In this document: in pieces, positions 54,670 through 64,000 of the stretch
How positions within the stretch are numbered: the first letter of the stretch is position 1
Layout of the letters: the number at the start of each line of letters is the position of its first letter
Assembly (NCBI GenBank): GCA_958299035.1
Contig: CATQJL010000001.1
Coordinates: 23,588,653-23,652,652, forward strand
Reading direction: 5' to 3'
Length of the DNA: 64,000 nt
Origin: Cylicocyclus nassatus
Taxonomy: Eukaryota > Nematoda > Chromadorea > Rhabditida > Strongylidae
Notes under the pieces: model-generated
The model's database searches: none
What the model saw: the letters and a program-made list of their open reading frames with translations, nothing else
Told to the model about the DNA's origin: nothing
Program-made: the position numbers and the translations under genes

Positions 54670-56280
54670 AAAAAACTTTCTTTGTGGAGTTGAAATCTGG
54701 TCCAGGGGAGTTATCCAATATGCTGGTCATGAATATCGCGTTTTTCGCACGACGTGTTCCTGCTGATTACACTAGGTGTTACGATACTGAGTTCAACTCA
54801 CAAATTTTTCTGAAGCACTCATGTATGTTGAATTAGCTTGCGCGGTAGCGTGTTTTCCGAGTTGCGGTGGGCATACAGTAAATAAATTGAGATTTGAAAT
54901 TTGCTCAAGACCTTGCTTAGGGTTTCTCAAGTATGCTGATGACGAACATCATACTCTTTTTGCGTTTGGAAACATTTCGCGTAATTACGGTAGTGCAAAT
55001 CGTTGAATCTCCCTGAAACTTTGTGCTTGAAGGTCATCTGACTTACAGTCACAATAAGGCGGCCTATGCGCGCGAGAATCTTTTCCTGAATTTGACCTAA
55101 ATCGTTTTAAAAAACAAGAAAGTTGGTCATTGCGCAATGTACCTTATCACAACGTTAGTTGTTTCAGTCAATGGGCATGGTATTCATATCAGCATAACTG
55201 AGAGCCCTTCTAAAAATAGTCTGAGTGAGTTTTAAATTTTGCTTCCTGTAGCGCACGCCTTCGTAATGGGGAAAACTACGGCGTGAAATTAATATGAAAT
55301 ACATGTGCAGTGTGCCATTCATCCCCTCCAATAAGTGAAGTTTCCAATGTTGCATTTCTCCTGTTGAACACCTATCGTAATCATAATGAAGACGTTTGAG
55401 AGCGGAAAAAAGTGTGATAATCGTGATCAACATGTTGAGTAACGCACCTGTGTAAAAGAAAGTTCAGTCATGTAGGTGGTCTGACCCATTACCGTACACC
55501 TACCTCAATGAAAAACGCTTACACAAAGAAACATTTTTGCGATCAGCATCTCAAATAACTTCTGTGAACAAAATCTCAACGGAATTTGCGAATCATTTTC
55601 TGGTTATGGTTTCGGGTGTTTGAAAAAGTACCTAAACAATTTCCAAAAGTTGTGGGATTTGGTTTGGTTATACTTACGTTATTCTACATAAACCAGCATG
55701 CGGCCCGGATAGCTAGGCTGATATTTTTCTCTTTTTTTCAATAATCTCGTGTAAAAGCTCAAATACTTTATGGAGGAAGATTTGATATAGTTTGCAAACC
55801 TGTGAAAATTTGGCTTTCCTGAAAGGGCGAATATAGAACTACAAGCGTTTTTCGCATAGCAGTGGCTATGAGGCATGAGTTTTGAACTTTTGCCCGCTGT
55901 GTGAAAGATTAATGACTGCTTAGCCATTTTTATACATAAGATTAAACAAGAGCCACCCAAAAATTGTAAAATAACTATGGTTACGCGCAGGCCATACAGG
56001 TTAGATCATTTACGTGACTGGGCCTACGAAGGGACTTTCCAAGAAACGGCTTGCAGTTGGATTTCGAAACATCTTACTTTTACTACCCATTTTTCGAGTG
56101 TTGTATGAGTATTAATACGTTCTCTTGTGAAGTACATTCCATATGCGCGCATTCAGGAGGAGAGAGCGGAGAGTTTTGCTGCTGATTGTTTTATAATAGA
56201 TTAATCTTTGCACTTATGACAATAAATACTGTCTATCGTGAACGTACCAAGTGCCAATGAATTTCTCACTTTTAATATTT
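54670..56280. other. No recognised gene
   Basis: AT-rich sequence between the Helitron and the Penelope-element region. I see only short unsupported frames and no inverted-repeat ends. Confidence 0.3.
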
Positions 56281-56281
56281 C

Positions 56282-56581
56282 TTGGTCTTGAAGGGCCATT
56301 CTTTGAGTAAATATAATGGTAATACAGTAATTGTTGATGGATCATCACTCAGCTTCATTGAGAGGGAAGGAATTGTGCTGGTTTTGAAAAATTTTCGGGA
56401 AAATTGTGAAGTTATAATTGCAATTTTGAAATCTTTGATTATTCATCATAAGATACAGGAGCATATTGAAAATGATAATTATGCAGTGAAGGAAAAGAGT
56501 CAGTCTCCGGATTATTTTGTTTGTCACACAGGAAAAAGAAAGTATGTGGCTTTGAGAGGTCCGAAAAAAATAATTTTCTAA
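56282..56581 (+). other. Unassigned 99-codon open frame
   Basis: An ATG-to-stop frame rich in Ile/Lys/Glu, immediately left of the Penelope-like element. No domain is recognised. Its segment at 56481-56520 is similar over about 40 bases to 60441-60480 inside the palindrome on the other side of the element, so it may be repeat-derived rather than a host gene. Confidence 0.2.
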
Positions 56582-56640
56582 TTTTCTTCAATTTTGTTTG
56601 TGCCGAACAGGTTTGTTATGGTGGTATCTTTATTCGAATG

Positions 56641-56680
56641 GCCTAACGTTTCGGCGCGTTCGCCGTCCTCAGAGGCTTAA
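56641..56680 (-). ncRNA. Hammerhead-ribozyme-like motif of the Penelope-like element
   Basis: On the minus strand CTGAGGA (56672-56666) is followed by CGGCG-AACG-CGCC and GAAAC (GAAA at 56652-56649), then GTTAGGC, which can pair with the GCCT just upstream. CUGANGA, stem II and GAAA in this order are the hammerhead core, and hammerhead motifs are established for Penelope-like elements. One extra C before stem II and the undefined stem III make activity uncertain. Confidence 0.5.
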
Positions 56681-56946
56681 AAACGGGACAAAGCGTCATC
56701 CATGGCACCAGACCATCAAATGTCTCCTCTAGCTTAGCTAGTTTCGACCTTTTTCCTAGTTCAATCCGCAAAAATCCTCAAAAATCGAAATGAACCAACC
56801 GTTTACACCACCGCTATGTGAAGTGTCCGCGCCGGAAGAATATGAGAGTACGACCGGAAATATGTAACAGAAGCGGACAATTGAGCTATACTCTGATGGG
56901 CAGATAGAGAGTTATCTACGAAAGGCGGATAAAGTCTATCTACCAT

Positions 56947-57435
56947 CTATAGCTCACATAGTGCTACGAACGGCAGGAAGTCGGCAGTGATGAACAAGCA
57001 TTCGTTCTTGTTATTCATTTCTGGACTCTTTGCCGAGATCCAGAATGCCTCGAACGCCTTTCTAGCCGAGATCTCGTTCTCGTGTGTCAAAATCGTGCAT
57101 TTGATTTTAAAGTCCTTTCCATCATATGAGTCATTCCTATGCCTGCCCAGCGGTGTTATTAAACTTTTCCTTCTCTTGCTTGCCAAGTGTTCTTTAATTC
57201 GCACGCTTAGTACTCTGCCAGTTTCACCGATATACAGTGCGCTACAATCAAGGCATTCGATTTGGTACACGACCCCTACTTTTGCACAGTCCCCTACTCT
57301 GCCATATGGACATATTGTGCATTGTTCGGTTACACAAAGTCGATCATAGAGTCGATTTCGAACAAGTTGCTTTTTGATATTCGCATTTGGTATATTAATT
57401 AAAATGACCTCATCCAGCAACTGAGCGCAATGCAC
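56947..57435 (-). pseudogene. GIY-YIG endonuclease domain of the Penelope-like element
   Basis: C-terminal domain that nicks target DNA for retrotransposition. Visible are the Cys pair region CTICPYGRVGDC, VVYQIECLDC (GIY-like strand), LYIGETGR (YIG motif with the following Arg), the basic helix RIKEHLASKRRK and a final FLPFVALCEL. Reading from the reverse transcriptase into this domain requires a one-base shift near 57430, so the full polyprotein is broken. Confidence 0.75.
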
Positions 57436-57436
57436 T

Positions 57437-59132
57437 GTTGGAAGGCAGAGTTGATCTTGTCAGAGAAGAAAGGGAGGCAAAGCGGAAGTTTTTGAGTTTG
57501 TCGAATGCGGTTATCGCGTATATGTTTTGGTCGTGTTTGCGATGCGCAATAACCGATGCTGCGAGCGATTTCTGAAACTAAGCATCTTTCTTCGCGGCGC
57601 TCATCCTCTCCCGAGCACACCATTGTTGCTGTCCTGAACATATTTCGAACTATAGCCCGCTCAGTGCTTACAGGATGTGCGGAATTCGCGTTAATGAGGA
57701 TGTTTTTGCAACTATCCTTGCGATACCACTTCATTTTTAGAACGCCGTTGGTTAATTTGACCAGTGTGTTTAAGTAGGGCAACCATCCTCCTCGTGGTTT
57801 CTCGCGCGTTAATTTGATGTACTCGGACTGTAAGTTAAGAATCCTAAAACATTCGTTCATTTCGGACTGAGTTCTAGTCACTAACGTCGATGTATCGACG
57901 GTACATCAACGGCATTCGACTAAGCACAAGTCCCTCGATTTTGTTCATAAAACGAATTGCAAGAATCGGTGCTAGTCGCTGACCCATAGCGAGCCCGCGG
58001 ATGTGGAAATAGTATCTTCCAGACCATCGAAAAATATTACATTTTAAACACTCGCTCACTAGGGTCATTAGTCGCAGCTTGCTAAGTCCAAACATATTGA
58101 TGGTTCCGGCATGTTTATCCAATAACTCCGAAAAAGCCTGCAAAGCTTGATCATTTTGGACATTCGTATAGAGTGAGACGACGTCAAATGACTCAGTCAC
58201 ACTCTGCGAATCAAATTTTGCACTTCGGATTTGTTGGACAAATTCTTGTGTGTTTGGTAAATGAGCCGGGATATGTGCTAATAGCTGACTTAGAATTTTG
58301 TTTAGAAACCATGATATTCGGTCGGAGGGGCCGCCCGTACTAATGATAATAGGTCTAATCTTGTAGGTTTCCGCTGACGTTGAGTGCATATCTGTCAAGG
58401 ATAGTTTATGTGTCTTGATAAGTGAGTAAAAGACTGGGCAAGAGGGACTTTCTATCTTAAGTCTTGCGATGAATCTTTCGTCAAGACCGGCAGATTTTGC
58501 TATAGAAGTCCACGCATCGTTGAGTCTTTTACATTGCGCATGATATTCTTGCTCAGTAACCGACTTGTATAGCGATGTGTCTGCGAGATGTGCTTCACTA
58601 TTTCTGCGGTCTAGGACTTGTGGCACCACTAAGAATTCGCCGCCTTTATCGCTAACTGATAAACGAATTGAGCCATTTGAAACAAGTTCGCGAACTTCCT
58701 TGAAACCACGTCATTAGTTTTGTGTTAGGTTTCTTTGGCGTTCGTGCTTATACTTATTCAAGAACTTAAGAACACCTGATGATAGGATGCGAAATTTCAC
58801 GTCAATCTCTCTTACTGGCTCTGGTTGTTTATAAAAGGATCGTGGAAACGGAATCGTGGGTAGTAGTCGTCTAATCGCACTAGTTCCTTGTGAAGTGCTC
58901 TCATTTTTGGCTCTAATCCTATGCGAGTCTCTGAGCCTATGCAAGCCACCAACCATCTTACGACAAGTATTTGCATTGATTGACTGCGAGGGTGAAAAGG
59001 ACGGACCCAGGCTTAGAAGGTCAATAACATCAGGCGAAAGTAGAGTGCTGCCGATGATTGTGACCCTAGCCGTCGTATCATTATTAGATGACAATTGGTC
59101 AGAGCGGTAGTTTCTTGGTTGGCTACTCGCGT
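57437..59132 (-). pseudogene. Reverse transcriptase of the Penelope-like element (frameshifted)
   Basis: Minus-strand order: an N-terminal part with IGSTLLSPDVIDLLSLGPSF (about 59050), a frame change near 58700, then LSVSDKGGEFLVVPQ, FYSLIKTHK, KIRPIISTGGPSD, SFDVVSLYTNV (motif A), RGLAMGQRLAPILA (motif B) and YRRYID (start of motif C, 57894-57886). The frame breaks exactly after YID, so the second catalytic Asp of YIDD is lost before the chain resumes as LVTRTQSEMNE. The thumb region (LNTLVKLTNG, KMKWYRKD) follows. DVVSLYTNV and MGQRLAP are typical of Penelope-like enzymes. The extreme N terminus is missing at the palindrome junction. Confidence 0.8.
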
Positions 59133-59745
59133 TGGTTATTGCGCATCGCAAACACGACCAAAACATATACGCGATAACCGCATTCGACAAACTCAAAAAC
59201 TTCCGCTTTGCCTCCCTTTCTTCTCTGACAAGATCAACTCTGCCTTCCAACAATGCATTGCTCGCGCCTAGTTGCTGGATGAGGTCATTTTGATTAATAT
59301 ACCAAATGCGAATATCAAAAAGCAACTTGTTCGAAATCGACTCTATGATCGACTTTGTGTAACCGAACAATGCACAATATGTCCATAGGGGAGAGTAGGG
59401 GACTGCGCAAAAGTAGGGGTCGTGTACCAAATCGAATGCCTTGATTGTGGCGCACTGTATATCGGTGAAACTGGCAGAGTACTAAGCGTGCGAATCAAAG
59501 AACACTTGGCAAGCAAGAGAAGGAAAAGTTTAATAACACCGCTGGGCAGGCATAGGAATGACTTACATGATGGAAAGGACTTCAAAATCAAATGCACGAT
59601 TTTGACACACGAGAACGAGATCTCGGCTAGAAAGGTGCTGGAGGCATTCTGGATCTCGGCAAAGAGTCCAGAAATGAATAACAAGAACGAATGCTTGTTC
59701 ATCACTGCCGACTTCCTGCCGTTCGTAGCACTATGTGAGCTATAG
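59133..59745 (+). pseudogene. Inverted second copy of the GIY-YIG endonuclease
   Basis: Plus-strand duplicate of the C-terminal part, frame open from 59422 (YQIECLDCGALYIGETGR) to CEL and TAG at 59745. Upstream, the CTICP segment meets TAG at 59384-59386 where the other arm has TAT, so this copy is also dead. It differs from the left arm at only a few sites (for example CLDCG for CLDCS, LHDGK for YDGK). Confidence 0.75.
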
Positions 59746-60093
59746 ATGGTAGATAGACTTTATCCGCCTTTCGTAGATAACTCTCTATCTGCCCATCAGA
59801 GTATAGCTCAATTGTCCGCTTCTGTTACATATTTCCGGTCGTACTCTCATATTCATCCGGCGCGGACACTTCACCTAGCGGTGGTGTAAACGGTTGGTTC
59901 ATTTCGGTTTTTGAGGATTTTTGCGGATTGAACTAGGAAAAAGGTCGAAACTAGCTAAGCTAGAGGAGACATTTGGTGGTCTGGTGCCATGGATGACGCT
60001 TTGTCCCGTTTTTAAGCCTCTGAGGACGTTAGGCCATTCGAATAAAGATACCACCATAACAAACCTGTTCGGCACAAACAAAATTGAAGATTA

Positions 60094-60426
60094 TATACAA
60101 TGCCCAGGTTTAAAGAAATAGGAACATTCAAGTTATTAATTTTCTAATTTTGATAATTTTCTTCTACCGCTTATATCTATGCAGTGTATGCTTATTAGAA
60201 CAACGTTGAGTTACCGCTTTAGAGTGAATGAATTGCTCTATTAGATGAAAATAGAAGCATGCAAATGTTTTGAAAACCAGAAGTTATGAATTTTTGAATT
60301 TGGTGCGAACGAACTTTTGGTCCAACTCAATATGTTGGCCATGATATGTCTCTGCAATTGATCGCAAACCAAACGCTTTGACCAATTCCACTATCATCCT
60401 AGTGCTTAAGTTGAACGAGCGTCATG
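60094..60426. other. No recognised gene
   Basis: AT-rich spacer between the Penelope-like element and the palindrome. Confidence 0.3.
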
Positions 60427-60837
60427 TATTAGATCAAATATGCAGGTGAAGAAAAAAGTCAGCCTTTGGATTATTTTGTTGGCTATGATGTGTCTCTGCA
60501 AAAAAACTGAATAGAGGACATCGACTGCACATCAAATGTCATAATCATTTCATTTATGATACGCACTGCATCTAAGGCTGGGTTCATACTGATTCCCATG
60601 TTCTGGAACTGTTCCCGCACAGTTCCAGCACAATGCGAGAATTGTGCGGGAACAGTTCCAGAACATGGGAATCAGTATGAACCCAGCCTTAGATGCAATG
60701 CGTATCATAAATGAAATGATCATGACGTTTGATGTGCGGTCGATGTCCTCTCCTCAGTTTTTTTGCAGAGACACATCATAGCCAACAAAATAATCCAAAG
60801 GCTGACTTTTTTCTTCACCTGCATATTTGATCTAATA
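60427..60837. repeat. Near-perfect long palindrome, 195-bp arms
   Basis: Arms 60427-60621 and 60643-60837 are inverted complements with few differences. The 21-base centre is gttccagcacaatgcgagaat. The outer end reads TTAGATCAAATATGCAGGTG and inner blocks include AAGGCTGGGTTCATACTGAT. The arms could be a fold-back transposon. TA on both outer sides is compatible with a TA target. Confidence 0.75.
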
Positions 60838-61151
60838 GTCTGATCTAATCATTGATCTTGATCATTCGATTTAGAAGCATTTTTGCTGCGCCAAGCTTAT
60901 GAAAACATATTAATGGAGGGTCAGGTTGTAGCTGTTTGAGTTTTGGTTTGAGGTTACTTTTGGAGTACGGTTAATTATTTACCACATCTTCTCGCACATC
61001 CTTGTACACATAGGTGCGCAGAGCGGAAGCCAGTGCGGTGCGCAGGGCCGGTCGTCCCAAAAAATTCCGATCACTACTCGGTGCGCCTACTATTTAGAGA
61101 AGTCCAAACCTTGCTATTTGTACCACTCGCGTTTTCCTCTTTGGCGTCCCC

Positions 61152-61498
61152 AAAGGCAGCGTCCACCTAAGATTGAGGGTCTTAAGCTTTCGGCAGCTTA
61201 TGATAGTAGAGCCCCCTATCAAGCCAATGCCTAAGTCGAGGCGCAAAATATCGCTTCGGAAGCGAGAAAATCGCTCCGGATTAGCTAATATGAGAGGACC
61301 TCCAGACGGCACCGCCCTCCTCATCCATGGCCGCCCTCCGTGCGCGCCCATCCAATCATCGGAAAGCCGGCCTGTGGGTTCTCCGGAACCGGAGTTGTCG
61401 CGATGCGGATTCTCGACTTCATTTCGGAATTAAGGACATGAGAAGGCCCTGAAACGAAAAAAACCTGAAAGTAGAGAATCTGAGTGGACGGTGCCCTT
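61152..61498. mobile_element. Diverged member of the AAAGGCACCGTCC family
   Basis: AAAGGCAGCGTCCACCTAAG at the left and GAGTGGACGGTGCCCTT at the right mirror the ends of 42252-43435. An inner tcgcttcggaagcgagaaaatcgctccgga matches the arm interior there (tcgaagcgagaaatccgctccgga). About 347 bp, decayed. Confidence 0.45.
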
Positions 61499-61929
61499 AG
61501 AAAGCCACCACATCTTTTGAAATTCATCCTGAAGAGAATAATGCTGGATTGAGTTCTCCACATATCATTGACAAATGGAAATCTAGGGGTGCAAACGTTT
61601 ATAATCAAAGGTCATAATACTTGATATAGATGATACACACGCTCTTGCAACAGAACGATCATCGTTACTATACAGAATGTTTAATATGTTTCATAGCGGG
61701 CAAGAATCATCGTTTTTTGCAGTAAACCGTCGCAACAAATGAGTGAACACTGATGCGACAAGATGAAGAAGTGAAAGAAGCACGCAACAAACCGATGATC
61801 CAGCGAGATAAAGTAGAGAAAGCAAAACCGAAACCTTATAACGTCTGCTGAAATAGATTCTTTCAAGAAAAGGCGACGATGGAGCATCGCCCTGCTTGTT
61901 GATTTACAGAAATCTACATATATAGGTTA

Positions 61930-62670
61930 GGGTTGGTACATAGGTTGAGACCTAGTCAGTATTGGATCTTCAGACCGTGCGGAAACCGTACGGGCGGGTT
62001 AGGTTTGTGTTATCGAAAGTTGGGAAGCAAAATCTTTTCCACGGCTTTCAACTCACTCGTATGTCGCGCTACAAGATGGTTCAGGCTTTTACCTAGAGAT
62101 CTGACCTCTTGTGAGAATTCTGTTCAATTTCGAAAAAAGCTTGCGTCAAAAGATGTTTTGCAAACCCTGAAAATTGCAGATGTTTGATTTTAGAATGACT
62201 TGTTGTCACTTTCTGTGAAGAATGTTTGTTGTTTTGTTTCGCAACAAGTTAGATGATGATGATAGAATTTTGTTGTGTCTATGGAGTTTTGAAAGGTAAG
62301 ACAGGATTGCACTCTCTTCGCCTTGAACGCCGTTCGAGGAAGTCACAGTTCAGTTGGCAAGCCCTCTTCCTTGAGGTTCCCCCTTCTCGCTCGCCCAGTG
62401 TCCTTGGCGGATTCCTCCGCTCGGGTCAAGTGGTCAGCCAGCCCTGGTACTTTCGACCATACCTTGCGTCGGGTAAGGCAACAGGAATTCGGAAAGGATC
62501 ACTTGCCTACAGAAGAGGGAGAACGTTCTGCACTCCAGCTGGAGACTCTCACCACCTGTCTCTCACTAACTAGCCGAAACTACACATGTTGATTTGTGCT
62601 ACATTTTTTTCTCTTTTTTTGGCACACCGTTGGTATATTATAAATAAAATAAATAAATAAATATATCAGG
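61930..62670 (+). mobile_element. Possible LINE 3' fragments
   Basis: The frame at 61933-62187 ends with LLPRDLTSCENSVQFRKKL, resembling the C-terminal W..LP..(5-8)S...F+.+L signature of CR1/L2-type reverse transcriptase ORFs. Further on, a sequence ending in ataaaataaataaataaata (near 62640-62665) looks like a LINE tail. The two may be separate insertions. Only relics remain. Confidence 0.3.
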
Positions 62671-62857
62671 AAATTCTTTTAATGCAGACTAGTTCACCAA
62701 AAAGGGACAAATATATTAGGGTGATCAATAAAAAATGGGGCACCTAGAGAATAAATGTAGATTTCTCAGAAAAGAAATATGATTAAACTTCCCAATTTTG
62801 ATAGATGTTAGAATAAATTATTCTCTTTCAAAAAATGCCTATATAAGGTCATTTACA

Positions 62858-63013
62858 TCTTATATATAAAGCTGAATGTCTGTTTATCTGTCTGTCTGTA
62901 TGTCTGTATGTCTGTATGTGTGTACGTATGTTCCGAATAGAAAATTCCATTTCTGAACCGATCGGGACCAAACTTAGCACACATACACTTCGGGCCCCGG
63001 CGGGTGTCATAGG
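62858..63013 (+). mobile_element. Helitron, copy 3, 5' part only
   Basis: A|TCTTATATATAAAGCTGAATG at 62858, then the TCTG/TATG run and the gaccaaacttagcacacatacacttcgggccccggcgggtgtcatagg block, as in copies 1 and 2. It is cut at 63013 by the 8-bp-TSD element. The remainder would lie beyond the window. Confidence 0.7.
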
Positions 63014-64000
63014 CATACCTTCGATAGTCTGGAGACAGGGCGTCAAAAGTGAAGGTTGTTTGAACATCTGCCCTCGTAAAAAAGTGAAGGTTGTTATAGA
63101 AGATCAGAGAAGAAAAGAATACATAAAACGAATATAAAAAGCAAAAGAAAATGCTCAAAAGCGGACAAAAACGCTGCAATAAGGCTTAAAATCTTTCATT
63201 TCGCGGCTTTTCAAAGTGCAAGTTTTCGCTTCAGGACCAGCAATTCGCAACACGGGGTTTTGATTTTTGATGCGTCCTTTGAATTTTTACCCCCTCATTG
63301 ACGCTCCTGTTTCCTGGGACGTTGTCTGGATTGTTGCGCTTATTGTTCTGAGCAACAATCGCCCAAGCTGGAAAAAAATCGATGCGAAAACACAGGAATA
63401 GAACAAGGTAAAGAAAAACGCACTTTTTACGATTTTTCGCAAAAAATTCCACAATAATCGAAGAGATAAAGGCTGGGTGGTTGTCTGCATTATGAATAGA
63501 AGCAAGATCTATAGAATGCACGAAAAAACCGCGTGAAAATAGCTAACCTACGAGAAAAACAAGAGATTTTCGAAAACAACGTTTTTGCCGGATTTCTCGC
63601 TCAAATCAATAAATGTGCTTCTGGGACGTTGTCAGCGTGAAAATAGAGATCAAGAGCTTCATTTTGATGTATAGCTTGCTAAAATTGGGTTCGAAACAGC
63701 GAAGAAAAGGGTACCAGAGCCAAATGCCCCGCGTCCCGCGTTTGGGGTAGCGAGGTAGCGCGCAACGCGCGGAGACGCAGACGAGCAGCGGAGACAGACC
63801 AGAGCCGACGGGGCATTTGGCTCTGGTCGTAGATCTCCGTGGGGTCTCGACGAAACCCCGCAACATTATATATCATTCTGATCGCCATGACACGACGACG
63901 AGAACTGACAACGTCCCAAGCTTTGAAAGTCACTCATTAATAAGATAGACCTGCGTTTTCGTGCGCGACTCTCTCCGCAAGATTTAAGCGCAGTTTCTCG
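63014..64000. mobile_element. 8-bp-TSD DNA element, copy 3 (cut by window end)
   Basis: Begins CATACCTTCGATAGTC in the same orientation as copy 1, inserted after GTCATAGG, the expected left target duplication. It carries the subterminal GTGAAGGTTGT repeats, diverged GACGTTGTC sites near 63319 and 63623, an inverted one near 63907, and the AGAGCCAAATGCCCCG palindrome at about 63713-63830. Its right end should lie a few hundred bases beyond the window. Confidence 0.75.

Larger units (their letters stand above)
56585..60093 (-). mobile_element. Penelope-like retroelement, inverted 3' duplication
   Basis: A 5'-truncated Penelope-like element on the minus strand (reverse transcriptase, then GIY-YIG endonuclease) is joined head to head to a second plus-strand copy of its last ~960 bp. 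The arms are 56585-57554 and 59133-60093. They are near identical, including the terminal caaaattgaaga and the GTTCGGCACAAAC and ACCACCATAACAAACC blocks. The unique middle (57555-59132) holds most of the reverse transcriptase. Frameshifts and an in-frame stop show it is inactive. Inverted or partial extra copies are a known habit of Penelope-like elements. Confidence 0.82.

Noticed and set aside
58714..59430. Single 238-codon minus-strand frame taken as one protein
   Set aside because: Its first ~100 codons are the antisense of the inverted endonuclease copy. Only the part after the palindrome junction belongs to the reverse transcriptase.

Overview
The window looks like repeat-rich nuclear DNA from a nematode, probably a strongylid or other clade V worm. 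The main evidence is a complete eight-exon PP1 phosphatase gene closest to what I recall of C. elegans GSP-1, read with TTTTCAG-type splice acceptors. Short multi-exon genes, Tc1/mariner-type MITEs, Helitron ends and a Penelope-like retroelement fit the same picture. The species assignment is an inference.

Layout. From 1 to 17.4 kb there are three same-strand copies (about 0.05-0.9, 9.9-11.0 and 16.5-17.4 kb) of a small secreted cysteine-rich protein family. They share five exons, identical intron phases and six conserved cysteines. I do not recognise the family. Repeats lie between and after them: a GC-rich TIR element (12.2-12.9 kb), an element with 8-bp target-site duplications (13.4-14.9 kb, second copy inverted at 22.5-23.8 kb, third cut by the window end at 63.0 kb), and a Helitron (18.8-19.4 kb). 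From 24.9 to 25.9 kb a mariner-like MITE splits a tandem repeat. From 28.7 to 35.0 kb is the minus-strand gsp-1-like gene, with a 1-kb fold-back mariner-type element in intron 2 and a GC-AG first intron.

From 35 to 52 kb I find no recognisable gene. This part holds hairpin and TIR MITEs at 39.7, 41.8, 42.3-43.4, 47.4-48.0 and 48.8-49.7 kb. From 52.7 to 64 kb the window is packed with repeats: a palindromic element (52.7-53.2 kb), a Helitron with a giant internal palindrome (53.6-54.7 kb), a Penelope-like element in head-to-head arrangement (56.6-60.1 kb), a near-perfect palindrome (60.4-60.8 kb), and a Helitron interrupted by the 8-bp-TSD element (62.9-64.0 kb).

How the parts relate. The only broadly conserved gene is the PP1 catalytic subunit. 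The secreted family is a local paralogous cluster whose products probably act outside the cell. Nearly all other identifiable sequence is mobile DNA, much of it nested or in inverted-duplication form. I found no rRNA, convincing tRNA, SL RNA or CRISPR sequence.
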